Source of the DNA: Cytospora piceicola
Taxonomy: Eukaryota > Ascomycota > Sordariomycetes > Diaporthales > Cytosporaceae
Assembly: GCA_023375675.1 (NCBI GenBank)
Contig: JALQBC010000028.1
Location: 496,001-560,000 of the forward strand
Length of the DNA stretch: 64,000 nucleotides
Direction: 5' to 3'
This document shows positions 35,266-47,143 of the stretch, piece after piece (position 1 is the first letter of the stretch; each line of letters begins with the position of its first letter). The notes beneath the pieces were generated by a model. It was not told where the DNA came from, ran no database searches, and saw only the letters and a list, made by a program, of their open reading frames with translations. A program made the position numbers and the translations under genes.

Positions 35266-36749
35266 TCACTGACCTATCAGTCTCTCGACCTCGACCGAGG
35301 CGAGGATGTAGGCTCCGGCCCCAAATGGGCTGTTGTAGTCGATGGGCTGGCTGACGTAGTACTGCGCGGTGATCGGTGTCAGTATTGAGACCAAACGACA
35401 AGAGTATGGGAAGTGCGGAGAGAATGTAGGTTTCGAATCACCTCGTAAGTAGCGGTCGAGTTCAGACTGCAAACCCCTACGGTACCGTTCCACCCCAAGG
35501 TGTCGTTCTCCTCCCTGACCAGAACCGTATTCGTCAGGTACTGGTACGCCCGACAACTGATGTTGCGCGCGGTGTGCACGTCCTGCTCGGCGATGTAGCC
35601 CAGCCGTGCGCCCTTGAGGAGGGCGTAGGCAAACATGGCCGTGGCACTGGACTCGATGTAGTTGCCCTCTCGGCCGCTCTGGTCAACAACCTGATACCAG
35701 CCACCAGTGCTGTTGTCGACTGCCTGCATGATGCTGGAAGCCAACTCCTGGTAGTAACTCAGGAGGGGGCGGCGCCAGGTGCCGGTGAACTCGGCCGGCA
35801 GAAGCTGGATGGTGTCGACGAGAGCCATGGCGTACCAGCCTAGGCTACGGCCCCAGACGATGGGCGAGGAACCAGTAGCGCGGCCGGCCCAGGTGGCCTT
35901 CCTGGTGGCGTCGTAGCCGTGGTAGAGTAGGCCGGTGGTTGCGTTGCGGCAGTGCTCCCATAGCAGGGTGAACTGTAGCAAGATGTCGTTCAAGGGATCG
36001 TTGTTAGTGATGCAGGTGCTTTCGTGGTCGACGTCGCTGACGCCGAAGCAGTGCTTGTTCAGGGCGTATATGGCGGAGAAGGGCGCGAAGGAGTACATGC
36101 CGTCCAGGTAGCTCCACTGGGGGTAGTTCTGCCAGTACCACAGTCCATTCTCGCTGTTGCGCTGGTTCAGGTCGATGCTCTGGGCAAGACCCTGAAGCGC
36201 CTCGTTGTAGATGAAGCTGCCGTTCTGAACCATGGCGTTGCCGTTGGAGAGGCGGTCGAGGGGCCAGTTGTCGACATCGGCGACGGGGCTGGTCAGGTAG
36301 TCCGCGACGGCCTGGGTGCTGCGGTGGAGGTAGTCGCGGATGAGCTGTTGCTTGGGATATCGGTCGAGAACCGCGGTGAGGGCCTTTTGGGTGAAGCCCG
36401 CCTGGAGGGCCTGTGCTGCATTGTCGGGGTCGGTCACAATGCCTTGCTGGCGCGCGATGAGGGACTCTGCCATCCAGGTCGAGTAGCTGGAGATACAGAA
36501 CTCTTTGGGGTTGGCCAGGTCGCTGGTGTCTTCCCTCCTCGTAGCGGTGGCGATCGCACTACAACTTCCAATCGTCACGAAAAGGAAGAAGACGCCGACG
36601 ACACAGCGGGTTTTCCAGGTAGATGAACGCATTTTATCGTACAGGTCCTGATTGAAGATGCGAAAGCGACGGTAGCGTTCCTTCCAGGTAGATGCTAGAT
36701 TGGAGCGAAGCTGGCCGAGCGAACCTTGCACAGTATCGATTGGCTTCAT
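35266..36749 (-). CDS. GH105 unsaturated rhamnogalacturonyl hydrolase, 467 aa
   Basis: Exons 35442-36749 and 35266-35361 give 467 aa of the (alpha/alpha)6-barrel GH105 family, which removes the unsaturated uronic acid from oligosaccharides released by rhamnogalacturonan lyases. Conserved parts are DNWPLDRLSNGNAM, WSYLDGMYSFAPFSAIYA (with the family Asp), TTGLLYHGYDATRKATWAG, SSPIVWGRSLGWYAMALVD and NYIESSATAMFAYALLKGARLG, ending with GAGAYILASVEVERL. From ATG 36749 a 40-residue basic segment precedes a hydrophobic helix (VVGVFFLFVTIGSCSA). From ATG 36632 that helix becomes an ordinary signal peptide, giving 428 aa. I favour secretion from 36632, but both starts are open. It complements the PL4 lyase at 15.5 kb. 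Confidence 0.88.
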
Positions 36750-36976
36750 GGTTCTTAAGTTTGGAGGGGAAAGGTTTGTATGAGTTGTTGTAACGGGGCC
36801 TGGTCGTGATGCTCAGCGACGTCGCAAAGGGCTGTAGCGTTATAGAGAACTGGGCAAACGATGTTGTAAAAGAGAGCGAAGCCAATCTTGGATGTCAGAA
36901 AGACAGTCAGGTATGTGTGGGGACTGAAAAGTCCGCGGGCCTTGTGGTAGTCGACGACCTAGTAGGCACGAGTGAG

Positions 36977-37033
36977 CGAGAGTCGAAAAGGGTAAGAGAG
37001 TCGGAAGGGTAAGAAAGTCGAAAAGCGTAGGAG
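36977..37033. repeat. Short tandem repeat upstream of GH105
   Basis: Three imperfect units of 17-18 bp (GAGAGTCGAAAAGGGTAA, GAGAGTCGGAAGGGTAA, GAAAGTCGAAAAGCGTAG) lie about 230 bp 5' of the ATG at 36749. In the gene's sense they form a pyrimidine-rich leader or promoter tract. Confidence 0.6.
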
Positions 37034-38084
37034 AGTGAATCCTGTTGATCATCAGGAAAGAGAGAAAATGAGCTCGTCAGGGATATGGAAACCAGTCAGT
37101 GGTTCAGTCTGGTGCTGGCTGGTATTGGTGCTGAAGACAAAAGCAATACCTGGGCCTATCTTTGAGGACTGGTGGGGCAAGGGTCAAGAAAGAAAAGGGC
37201 CGGTTTTGCTTCGTTGGTATCAAATAAGCTTCGCTATGCTCTTGCAATTAGATGCCTATAACAAGATAGTTGCATAAACACTTGTAGCATCACGTCAGGC
37301 ACTTGAAGGTTTAAAGAGGTTGGTGAGATACAAATATTTGCGAGAGGAAGTGGATTCTTGCAGCCTTGTGACAGTCGAGCTGCATTGTAATACCCGACTT
37401 TGACAGGGATAAAGCTTTTGTCACCTGGGCAGACACTAGACTTGTTCTCCGTCCTAAGGTTCTTTCAGCTGCATAACAGAAGAAGTATCGTAATCGAAAG
37501 CACTACCAAGCAATAGTAGGGTTCTAGACATCACGAACACAACTATATAGTAACGTGTAATACGTGGTTTCACTCCATTCAATGTTGTACAGCGAGGTAA
37601 CGATCCCATGTTTGGTCTAGATTCAAGACAAGCACTTGTTTCGAAGGCATTTGGATAGATCAGTCCAATCCGACGACATCAACCTCACTCAGCCTTCTTC
37701 ACGGGATAATAGAAGGGGGCCCCCGGGGGGTAACAGGTGTTCAGAAGGGACTCGTGGCTACGTCTTTATATTTAATAAGCAATTATAACAACAGGGATAT
37801 GAAAAAGGTGCTATATAGGTTAAGGGAGAGAGTATGCAAAACATTGGCCCTACAAATAGAGGGAGCCTATAAGCGGAGAATATCCGAACGTGTCATGGGC
37901 AATGTATACTTAGGACATACATAACTGAGTCCCCTGAGCCACCTGGGCAGTGGTAATTAGCACCACTGAACCTACAAATACAACAACTTTGTATGTGATA
38001 TATACTCCCGTGAGATCAACACTGTTGAGGCCATGTGTATAAATCACCAGGTCCTCTTAGCTTGTAGAAGTGGCAATAACCAAT
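37034..38084. other. Intergenic, no supported gene
   Basis: The distal promoter of GH105 and sequence toward the rhodopsin-domain gene. A GC-palindromic string GGGGGCCCCCGGGGGG sits near 37717-37732. No coding feature. Confidence 0.4.
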
Positions 38085-38203
38085 TACCTAGGTATGGCTG
38101 GACATCTGGAGGTGACAGCTACTATGTATCACATGACACTTATCTAGGTGCCTAGGTAAGTACCTAGGTAGTTCTTCAGAGACAGAGGTTACCTACCTAG
38201 GTA
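38085..38203. repeat. Cluster of TACCTAGGTA palindromes
   Basis: Three exact copies (38085-38094, 38161-38170, 38194-38203) plus variants (TATCTAGGTGCCTAGGTAAG) lie within 120 bp, about 415 bp 5' of the rhodopsin-domain ATG. Other exact copies in the window are at 1313, 14974, 31406, 31691, 41775, 45529, 54263, 55585 and 59896, all between genes. Confidence 0.85.
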
Positions 38204-38618
38204 GGTACTTACTTTGTTTCCGTAAGTGCTTCCTTGCTCTGATTCTGGAGCTATCAGTTGCACCACAGTCACGGTTTTCGTCTGATGTGCTGCGACAAAG
38301 CGATTCGAAAGTGGGTGTGACGCGGTCTTCCCTCAAGAATAGCATGCTCGACTGTCACAACAGGCACTTTCCATTTTCGACGACCTGGAGGCTTCTGTAC
38401 CTGAACTCATCTTCTTACTCTATACTTCACTTCCAACACACTTCTTTCGTTCTTCCATTCTTCAGATCGATTTCCTCACACCAATCAATTCCAACTTGGG
38501 CAAACCTACTAACCCATTCTCTTCAACCATTCTATCCCATTGTCGCCTGCACATTGTCACCCTTCAACTTCATTGATACTGATCAGTCATACGTGTAAAC
38601 GTATCCCCAACGGCGACA

Positions 38619-39872
38619 ATGAGCTATTACAAGAGCAGCCTCATCGCGGCCATGACTGTCTTCCTCATCCTGGACACCATCGCGGTCGCCGCGCGTGTCT
38701 ACGTGCGAACCATGTTGATCAATGGCTTCGGCTACGATGATGCGTTTCTGTGCCTGTCTTTCGTGGGTCCAGCCTTCAACCCCTCGCCCTGACGCGTTAC
38801 GCGATCGAATACTGACAACGCCTCGGTGTGGACAGCTCGGTTACATCATCGCCTGTGCCATGGGCTTCACCTCCATACACTACGGTTACGCCGCTGAAGG
38901 AGACGACGCTCACAGGCCTTATTACGACAAGGTCAAGGCTGATTCTGTGAGTAAACTTCTCTCCCAATTGCATTGGCCTTTGGGGAGCAAGTAACAGAAC
39001 ACGAAGCTGACCATTTTATCGGTTGACAGTTTCTATACGCGAATCAACTGACCATTTACATCTCCTCTGGTATCGTTAAGCTGGCCGTGGCCCTCGTCCT
39101 GTACCGCCTTGCAACCAACATCCGTCTCCGGACCATTCTCATCGGCTCCATGGTTATCGTGTTCATCTGGAGTCTTGTCACGATACTGTTCTCATCCTGG
39201 CTGTGCATATCCGATGGCTCCACTAGCTACATCAGTTCCGGCACTTGCCAGGTCGTTGGGTACTTCCGCACAATCTCCAATATTTTCATCGACTATTTCT
39301 TCGCCTTCTTCCCCATTTTCATGTTGTGGAATGCCAAGATAAGCTTCAGAATGAAGCTTTCTGTTTGTATCCTTCTGGGTCTTGGCATGTTGTAAGTGAC
39401 AACTCGTCGCCTTCTGCTCGTTGCAGTTTGGCCCAAGGCTGACAGAAGCATCAACCGCAGTGCAAGCGCCGCCACCATCGCCAAGCTGGTTATTATCATC
39501 CAGCTTAATCAGGCCAAAGCTCAGGTGGATACTAATCACCTGCACTACCAACTGCTCATCTGGGCCGACGTCGAACTGGGTCTTGCCATCTTTTGCGTCT
39601 CAGCCGCCGCTCTGCGTCCACTCCTCAGACGATTTTCCAGCATCTGGGGCTCTGCGAACATCCACACGCCCTACGGTGAATCGAATGATGCCAGTGTTTC
39701 GTGCCATCCTCTCAGCGGAAACGACCAGGTGCACTCGAGTCACAGGAGCGGATCTGGTGGACCAGAGGGATTGGCGGAGTATGAGTTGAGCAGGATGCCC
39801 TCTAACCAGTCGGAGGAACACCGGCACCACGAGAGACCTTGTTCCCGTGGAGATCAGGCTTTGCCGGTCTGA
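38619..39872 (+). CDS. Fungal rhodopsin-domain integral membrane protein, 342 aa
   Basis: Four exons (38619-38762, 38836-38946, 39030-39391, 39461-39872) give 342 aa with about seven membrane helices. The family signature VYVRTMLINGFGYDDAFLCLSF, with the Arg and the DD pair after TM1, and the later YFRTISNIFIDYFFAFFPIFMLW mark the fungal 'rhodopsin' domain family related to SAT4. These proteins are abundant in filamentous ascomycetes and most have no known function; unlike opsins they show no retinal-binding Lys that I can identify. The C-terminal tail is Ser/His-rich (SSHRSGSGGPEG, EEHRHHERPC). Expected location is the plasma membrane or another endomembrane. Confidence 0.85.
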
Positions 39873-40688
39873 TACGAGCTCGTCTGAACAGGGCCCATGA
39901 GATGTGAGGTTGGATGGTCTGGTGGTGTTTGCATGAGAGAGAATCGAGGCGTAGCTATCAAAGATTTCAAATATGGAGGACCGAGGTGTGGTCATGGCAA
40001 GCCGCAGGAACTCAATATTTGGTTTGGCACTGTGACACTTGTTGGAATCGATGTACAAAAAGCGGCGGATTTATTTGGGCTCTGTCTGCCCCATCTTGGA
40101 CGATGTTCGTCAACGTCCTTCAACTTGGCGGTGTGGAGTTGACGGGAAAGTTTTGCAACTTTGAGTTTGGCATAGGTTTGCTGGAAAACAGATATCAGCC
40201 TCTTGTTTGATTTGGTTCTATCTGGACCTAAACACATTAACAAAAAAGAGACAACCTTGACGGTATAAAACGGGGCTGACCTTTCGTCCGAAACTTGAAT
40301 GGCTCAAATATCACCAAGCCAGAATTGTAGAAACCACCCGGGTCCTCGTATAGATGACAAGAGCAGTCCTAAATTTGAGACTCGGAAGCCAATTATGAAT
40401 GGTGGTCGTGTCTTTTGGAGGTACACTTGACGGCAGCATGGCTTGCTGATTGAACCGTTCCGGTATGTTTCACACTTCTTGACCAGAGGCGGTTATATGA
40501 CGTTCTGTCTGCGGTCTTCAGGTCAGAACATCCTCTTTACCAAAGCACGCGAGAGAGACACCAATTTCGAGCAAATTGAAGTTGAATGCTTTCGAAAGCT
40601 CAAGGCCCAGTATGCCTATACTATACCAACGCTCCATACTTGAAGTACCACCCCCAGAAATGCTCCGCAATGGCCAATCTCTGTCTCC
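39873..40688. other. Convergent intergenic, no supported gene
   Basis: 3' flanks of the rhodopsin-domain gene and the GST gene, with nothing recognisable. Confidence 0.5.
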
Positions 40689-41663
40689 TTAAGGCAGTCG
40701 ACTCCCCGTTCTGGTTGCCTGACCAACCTCTGAGCCCGTTGTATCTTCCGCATATCGTTGATACGCCGCGATGTACTTCTCATCATCACTCCACGTGTCC
40801 TGCACGCTCTCCCTCGCGACAATGGCATCAAACCACTCCTGCCACCTGGCCCACGTCTCCTCATCCTCTTTACCAGCCTCAGCAGCACCAAGGCCTCCAG
40901 GCTTGTAATGATCAATGAGGAACAGCCTCTTCGCCCAAGGGGCAAGCATGACGTCGACCATACTGAACCGCTCACCGAGGAACCACGGCCCACCGGCGCT
41001 CATCTCCTTCACCAGCGTCTTGATATTTCCGTGGAACTCCTTCCTTGCATCGTCGATACTGTACGCCTTCTCAGGCGTGTGTTGTATAAACTTGTAGAAC
41101 CCCGGGATGATCTTGTTGCTAATGTGATCGATCCAAAGCCTACATCGCGCCCTTTCATAGGCATCCTCCGGGAGCAACCGCGGGCCATATTCTCCCTCGT
41201 CCGCATATGCCTCTTCCAGGTACTCACACAACACCAGGCTCTCATACAGCGGCTTCTGCCCCGCGCCCTTCTTGGCATCCACAGGCACCGCAAGCGTGGG
41301 CACCAGGCCGCGCGGGTTGAGGGCCAGGAACTCCGGGGCCTTGTGGTACGGGTTGATCTCCACGTACTGGTGCGGGATCTTCTTCTCGTGCATGACGATC
41401 CAGCTGCGCTGGACAAAGGGGCAGAACCACCCGCCGTACAGCTTGAGGGGGTGCTCGGCCGAGTGGGCGGCGGCGAACTTGGCGGCGCGCCCGGAGGTGT
41501 GCGGCTCCAGGGTTGTGTCGACTGACTTTGGCATTTTGAAGGAGGTGAATGGTCTTTTCCGGATGATACGGGTTCCTACGGAAGGGAATCTCATGGATAT
41601 CAGTAAAATATTGAGGGCCAGGATCCGGATAGAGTTGGGAGTTCTTGTGATCATCATCATCAT
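40689..41663 (-). CDS. Omega-like glutathione transferase, 324 (or 281) aa
   Basis: An intronless GST with N-terminal thioredoxin-fold and C-terminal all-alpha domain. The active-site motif KLYGGWFCPFVQRSW carries the catalytic Cys of omega/GTO-type GSTs (Cys38 in the short form), implying thiol transferase, dehydroascorbate reductase or deglutathionylation activity. LNPRGLVPTLAVPV and YESLVLCEYLEEAY are the cis-Pro loop and the glutathione-binding S-E region. Two starts are possible: ATG 41663 adds 43 residues containing several Arg/Lys and no Asp/Glu, like a mitochondrial presequence; ATG 41534 gives a 281-aa cytosolic form. It is divergent from RRP41, sharing a 430-bp promoter interval that contains a TACCTAGGTA palindrome at 41775. 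Confidence 0.9.
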   Translation of the reverse strand: MMMMITRTPNSIRILALNILLISMRFPSVGTRIIRKRPFTSFKMPKSVDTTLEPHTSGRAAKFAAAHSAEHPLKLYGGWFCPFVQRSWIVMHEKKIPHQYVEINPYHKAPEFLALNPRGLVPTLAVPVDAKKGAGQKPLYESLVLCEYLEEAYADEGEYGPRLLPEDAYERARCRLWIDHISNKIIPGFYKFIQHTPEKAYSIDDARKEFHGNIKTLVKEMSAGGPWFLGERFSMVDVMLAPWAKRLFLIDHYKPGGLGAAEAGKEDEETWARWQEWFDAIVARESVQDTWSDDEKYIAAYQRYAEDTTGSEVGQATRTGSRLP

Positions 41664-42097
41664 GAATGAGGGGTGTGGTTACTTTACTGCTGGCCGACAG
41701 TGTAAGTGAAGTAGCTGCCTTACGTCATGCACTGCACACTGTGCCGACGCACGTACATTGATATAATACCTAAGTACCTAGGTACCCATCCCAAACCCCG
41801 GCAGCGGCTTTCCAGGCTGTCAGGGTACCCCTGCTCGCAAGATACCCCACCAAAATTTCCATCAAGCTTCCCAGAGCTCGAACATCAAATCGCATCGCCA
41901 AGCTGAAGCCACTCAGAGTCGCACCCAGACAACAATCCACAGTTACCACCCACCTCGGCATAGAAATCCCCTGAAACCGCAAGGGAAAGCAGGGCCAATC
42001 CGCCTCTCACGACTGAACCGAAGAACCAGAACCACCCTGCCGAACCAACAAACCGAACCGAAAGGCATTCAACCAGATATTCGAAGAAAACGGAACC

Positions 42098-43104
42098 ATG
42101 CCCCTCGACACATCCTCCTACAACCTCGCGCTCCTGCGCGTGGACGGCCGGCGCTGGAACGAGCTGCGGAGATGCCACGCGCAGATCCGCACGCAGGCCG
42201 CCGCCGACGGGTCCAGCTACCTCGAGATGGGCAACACCAAGGTCATGTGCGTGGTGACGGGGCCGACGGACCAGCAGTCTGCGCGGCGGGCGGGCGCGGC
42301 GGGCGGCGCGGGCGGCGGCGCCCAGCAGCAGCGGTCGGAGCAGGAGAAGGAGGCCGAGGTGAACGTGAGCATAGTCGTCGCGGGGTTCAGCTCCGTGGAC
42401 CGGAAACGGAGGGGCAGGGGCGACAAGTAAGTGACCATCCGTCTGTACTGCTACCTGGTGTTGGCTCTCCATGGCACCTTGTTATGGGCGGTCTTGAGTT
42501 TGGGACGGGGGATAGTCAGGCGAAAGGCAGAACAAGACGAGGACTTCAGAAAGCTCCGCAAGGCTAACAGTACGCGAACCACAACAGGCGGATATCAGAG
42601 ATGCAATCGACCGTCTCCCACGCGCTGGCTTCCACCCTCCACACAAACATCTACCCACACTCGACCATATCCTTCTCCCTGCACGTCCTCTCGCAGGACG
42701 GCTCCCTGCTCGCCTGCCTCCTGAACGCGTGCACCCTCGCGGCCATCGACGCGGGCATCCCCATGACCGACTACATAGCGGCCTGCACCGCCGGCAGCAC
42801 GTCCACGTACGCCGCCAACGACGAGGGCGCCGACCCGCTGCTGGACCTCAACCACCAGGAGGAGCAGGAGCTGCCGAGCCTGACGGTCGCCACGCTGGGC
42901 ACGAGCGACAAGGTCGTCGTCCTCGTGTGCGAGGCGAGGGTGCAGGTCAGCAGGCTGGAGGGTATGCTGGCGGTGGGCGTGGACGGGTGTAAGCAGGTCA
43001 GGCAGATATTGGACGCGTGTGTTCGGGAACAGGGTGGGAGGATGATCAGGGAGGGTGCGGTGGAAAAGGGTGTTGGTGTTGGGGATATGGATATCGATGG
43101 GTAA
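42098..43104 (+). CDS. RRP41: Exosome core subunit RRP41/SKI6 (RNase PH fold), 281 aa
   Basis: Exons 42098-42426 and 42588-43104 (junction Lys110) encode an RNase PH-like ring subunit of the RNA exosome, acting in nuclear and cytoplasmic RNA processing and decay. The N-terminus LLRVDGRRWNELRRCHAQIR, the strand YLEMGNTKVMCVVTGP and the later SVVDRKRRGR-type loop match Ski6/Rrp41. The second half shows the family features STISFSLHVLSQDGSLLACL, ACTLAAIDAGIPMTDYIAA and DACVREQGG. A Gly/Ala/Gln-rich insertion (about residues 66-86) sits between two core strands and is longer than in yeast. As in other eukaryotic rings, catalysis is not expected from this subunit alone. Confidence 0.93.
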
Positions 43105-43391
43105 GGGGTCGACGGTGGGAAAGGTGTGATAGGGAGGAGATTGGATACCCAACACAACGCTGTTTACGATGTGGATCACGCGATACCAGGTCAAGATACC
43201 CAGAACGGATTGGATAGGACCTTATGAGGTAAGACCCTCTGAATCACATCCACGTGCCTAGCCCAACCTTTCATTGCTTCGCACGCGATGGCTATCTTGA
43301 TCACTCCCAATTTTCCTCAAATACAAAGCTTCCATACGCCGGCTAACGTTACACCACACTATAGTGAGTGGGATCAACTGAAAAAATATAA

Positions 43392-45040
43392 TCAGAGCTC
43401 ATCATGAGGGGCGTCGGTCGACTTCGCCTCCGCCGTATCCTCCTGCACAGTCGGGTCCGCTCCCTTCCACGATGTTGCCTCCTCAGTGACGCTGTCTGAA
43501 ATCTCCTCCGCATCAGGCGTGATCTCAGCTTCAGGGGTGGCGCTGCCCTCAGCAGTATCGCTCTCCGTAGCCTCGGGAGTGACCTCCGAAGATGCCTCAG
43601 GGGTAGCCTCAGAAGCAGCGGTTGATGTCTCCACGAATCCGCTGGCCACAACTCCGTCTGGCAGCTTCCGCTTGACACCCTCGCTCAGGCGGATCTGATC
43701 GATCCAGCTCTCGATGCTCTCGTGGCCGAAGTCATCGCCCTCGTACAATCTCCACCAGCCGCGACGAGCGTTGATAGCAAGGACCTGAACATCGCCCTTC
43801 AGTTCTAGAGCACCGAGTACGTCCTTGGAGTGCTCGTCCTCGATGTGGACCTCGTACATGGGGAACAGGTGGCGCTTGCTCTGGGCGTGCTTGTGGGCCA
43901 GCTCCGCGAGGGCGTTCAGGGCCTTGTCGCCGGCTTCTCCACGGTTCTCCTGGGGGACAAAGGCGAGGACGCAGGTGTGCGACTTAGGAGCGAGACAGTT
44001 TGAGACGAGCTTCTCGGCAGAGTTGATAATGGGGATGGGCAGGGGTCCGTCAAATATAACGGGCTTCTGGATCTCGGGTTCCCCAAGTGGCTCGGTGACC
44101 TTCTCCCCTGCCTCGGCGGAAGGCTCGGCGCCAGCTTCAGTAGCTGGCTTCTTTGGTGTCGAAGACTTAGCCTTGGGCTTCTTGGGCGCTGGATCAGGGT
44201 TGGGGGATCCAATCTGAGAGAGGAACTGGACAATGGCGTCCTTCTTCAGCTCGCCATCGTAGACAATATTATCTTTACCGCCCCCTGGCAGGAGGACCAA
44301 GGCCGGGAACTCCTCTATGTCAAAAAGCTCGACCGCCTTCTTCTGGGTGTTCCGAACCTGTCCCACCGTAATGACATCCAAGAAGTCAATAGCAATGCTC
44401 TTCAACATGGCGCTCGTAGTTCCCTTCTCCGTGAATAGAATTGCCTTTGCCGAGTCCTTGTCGGTAGCTAGGAAGTCGTCAATGTCCTTGTCGGTCACAC
44501 GCTTGACATGGTTGGGAATTTTCTCCACCACTGCATCCACAATGGCCTTTGCCGATCGCTGGCCTTGGTAGTCCTCGACAACAGGCCTGCCCTTCTTCGC
44601 TCCGGGTCGTATGATTTTCAAGGTGGGGAAGCCCTGGACGCCCATGGTACCGCAGAACTGCTTGTTGTCGTCATCGTCGCAGTTGACGGCGGCGACTCTG
44701 GCGAGACCTTCGAGGTTTTTGGCAGCTTTCTCGTAGGCTGGCTTCAGGTTCTGGCAGTGGCCGCACCAAGGGGCGTAAAACTCGACGATCTGAAGAAAGA
44801 TAAAATTTAGTTAGCTCATTTGGTAAGACATAAGATGAGGCTGGAGAAACGGTGATAGATTTCATGTCGTCCAAGGTTGGCGCATACCGAGGTGTAGTTG
44901 GACTTAGCAACCAAGTTATCATAGTTCTTTGCATCAATTTGCAGGACCGGGGAGCCCTTGGTATACAGGCCGGCGGCATTGACAGCTGGCAGAGCAGCAA
45001 GAAGAGCAGTCGCGACGGTTGAAAGAGTGGGGTGATGCAT
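43392..45040 (-). CDS. ER protein disulfide isomerase with HDEL tail, 516 aa
   Basis: Exons 44888-45040 and 43392-44789 encode 516 aa. A signal peptide (ALLAALPAVNA) leads into one thioredoxin domain with the active site WCGHC (Cys60, Cys63), embedded in IVEFYAPWCGHCQNLKPAY. A redox-inactive thioredoxin-like domain follows (AILFTEKGTTSAMLKSIAID, FDIEEFPALVLLPGG). A further alpha/beta part ends with WWRLYEGDDFGHESIESWI. A long Glu/Ser/Thr/Pro low-complexity segment precedes the C-terminal HDEL retrieval signal. This arrangement resembles P5/Mpd1-type PDIs, catalysing disulfide formation and isomerisation in the ER lumen. The gene converges with RRP41 and diverges from VTA1. Confidence 0.93.
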
Positions 45041-45825
45041 GTTGAAAGATGTCCCGAGGTCTATTGACTCGGGAGGACCGGTTTGGCCTTGAGAATTGGC
45101 GGGGCGGAGTGCGCAAGAGCAGATGTGATAGGTGCAATGGGGTTATTGTTAGCTGTTATTAGACCTTGCCTTGAGTCGATGTGATGGAGACTTCAAAGGT
45201 GAAGGAGAGGCATATCCTAAACAGGACACTGGATGAAGAATGAGAATTTGGGATAGTTGTGATGTGAAGGCGACTTGACTGCACGATCAATTGAGTGATG
45301 TTGATGACTCCAAAGTGAAGATGTCACGTCTTCTTTTAAAAAGAGAAAGAGGCCACGTTGAACATTCACGCGTTCCTCTGAACTTAGACAAATTCGAGAG
45401 CTTCTAGAAACGACGTTTAAGGCGGCTGCAACCCTGTAAGATCAAAACCTGGGGTAATTTGGCGCCTAAGCGGGAGCTTCAGCCACCTGTGGCTCTAGCT
45501 CCATCGATGGCTCGACCCCTGCAACAAGTACCTAGGTAGTTAAGTCCACTGAGGGGCCCCAAGATTGCCTGTTGCCTGCCTGGATCCCCCGCCAAGCTGC
45601 GCAATCAACCTCAGAAGGCGGCTGCGGCTGCGGCTGCCTCTCTACAACCACCTTGGAGCCTCTGAACTCATTGCGAATACGGAGCGGTATATTTCCAACC
45701 ACGCCTCCTCCATCATACCCATACCAGACCTGTCTTCCTTTCTTCTCTTCCTCAAAGCTGACCTACCGAACAAGCTCAGCCAGACAAGACCTGGAAGCTT
45801 TGATTTACAAGCGGGGTTGCAAAAC

Positions 45826-47143
45826 ATGGCGGACCAAGTACCGCAAACCCTCAAGCAGGCCGATATCATCCTCTTCAAGACGGCGACCAGAGCTGCCCAG
45901 TTGCAGTCCGTCAAGCCTATCGTCGCATATTGGTGTGAATACTGGGTCGTAAATCAGATACTGGCCAGGAATCTGCACAATACCGATGGCGATATCCTAA
46001 ACTACACGACGACGTTGATGGACAGGTTGGAGCAGGTACGAATCGATGGGCTGGGTCGCTGTGACTATCTTTGAGACTGTCGGCTGATAGAATGCTCAAC
46101 AGGTTAAAAACGAGTATGCGACCGAGGACGCGATATCAGACGATGCCACTGCTCAGGCCTATATCGAGCAATTCGCCCAGGAGACTTTGGACAGGGCAGA
46201 ACGCGTCATTAAGGCGAACAAGGTCACTCAGCAGACAGCTAGTACCTTCGATGCTGCACTCACTTTCTTCAATCTTGTCAACATATGGGGGCCGCCCGAC
46301 ACTGAGACACAACAAAAGATCAAGTATGCGAAATGGAACGCCGCGCGCATCACCAAGGCCATGAAGGAGGGCAAGGATCCCAACGAGTCGAACCCAAAGA
46401 AGGAAGACCTCCCACCACAACAACCCGCTCTCGATCCCACCGATCCGGAAGTGCAGGCATTTGGGAGCCCTACAGGGCAGATACCCAGGTCAGCGACAGT
46501 CGAGGACGCGCCAGACGCAGATCTTCCACAGAGTCCTGCTGTCCCCCTGCTTCCTTCTGCGCCAGATGATGGAGAGCTGAAGCTGCCAAGCGCGCCAGGA
46601 TACGGAGATGAACCAGCGTCGGAAGTTCAGCCTGGTTATTTTGACCCTCCGCCATCTCTACCATCTCCTATTTCACCACCAAGTCATGACGCAGTGAATC
46701 TCACTCCCAGTGCACCCTCTGCTCCTCATACTTGGACTCCAACGCCACCTCCAGCAGCCTCATCCTTCCAACCGCCCACACAGGCACCATCTGGACCACC
46801 TACCTTCGCCCCGAGCCCCTCGCCGACGGCGGCTTTTGTACCTCCACCAACATCTCCGCCCACAAATCCGAACTTTACCAATATGCCACCACCAACGGCC
46901 AACGTTTCGCGTCCCGTTGTCCCTCCGCCAACGAATTTTGGCAATTCAAGCACGGCCCCGACAGCCACGAGCGGGTCCAGCCGTGCTTCCCAACCGGTTG
47001 TGGTAAACTTCACTGCTGACGACGCGGCCATGTCGCAGGCCCAAAAGCATGCAAAATGGGCCATCTCCGCGCTCAACTTTGAGGATGTGCCGACTGCCAT
47101 CCGAGAGCTGCGCCGCGCCCTCGAAACCTTAGGCGCGGCATAG
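45826..47143 (+). CDS. VTA1: Vta1/LIP5 family MVB-sorting regulator, 416 aa
   Basis: Exons 45826-46035 and 46103-47143 encode the ESCRT-III disassembly cofactor that binds and activates the AAA ATPase Vps4 at endosomes. The N-terminal tandem-MIT-like domain (residues about 5-160) reads ADIILFKTATRAAQLQSVKP, IVAYWCEYWVVNQIL and STFDAALTFFNLVNIWG. A long Pro/Ser-rich linker follows. The C-terminal dimerisation/Vps4-binding helices are AQKHAKWAISALNFEDVPTA and IRELRRALETLG. The ATG at 45826 begins the canonical N-terminus; the open frame extends 5' without an ATG. Confidence 0.93.
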
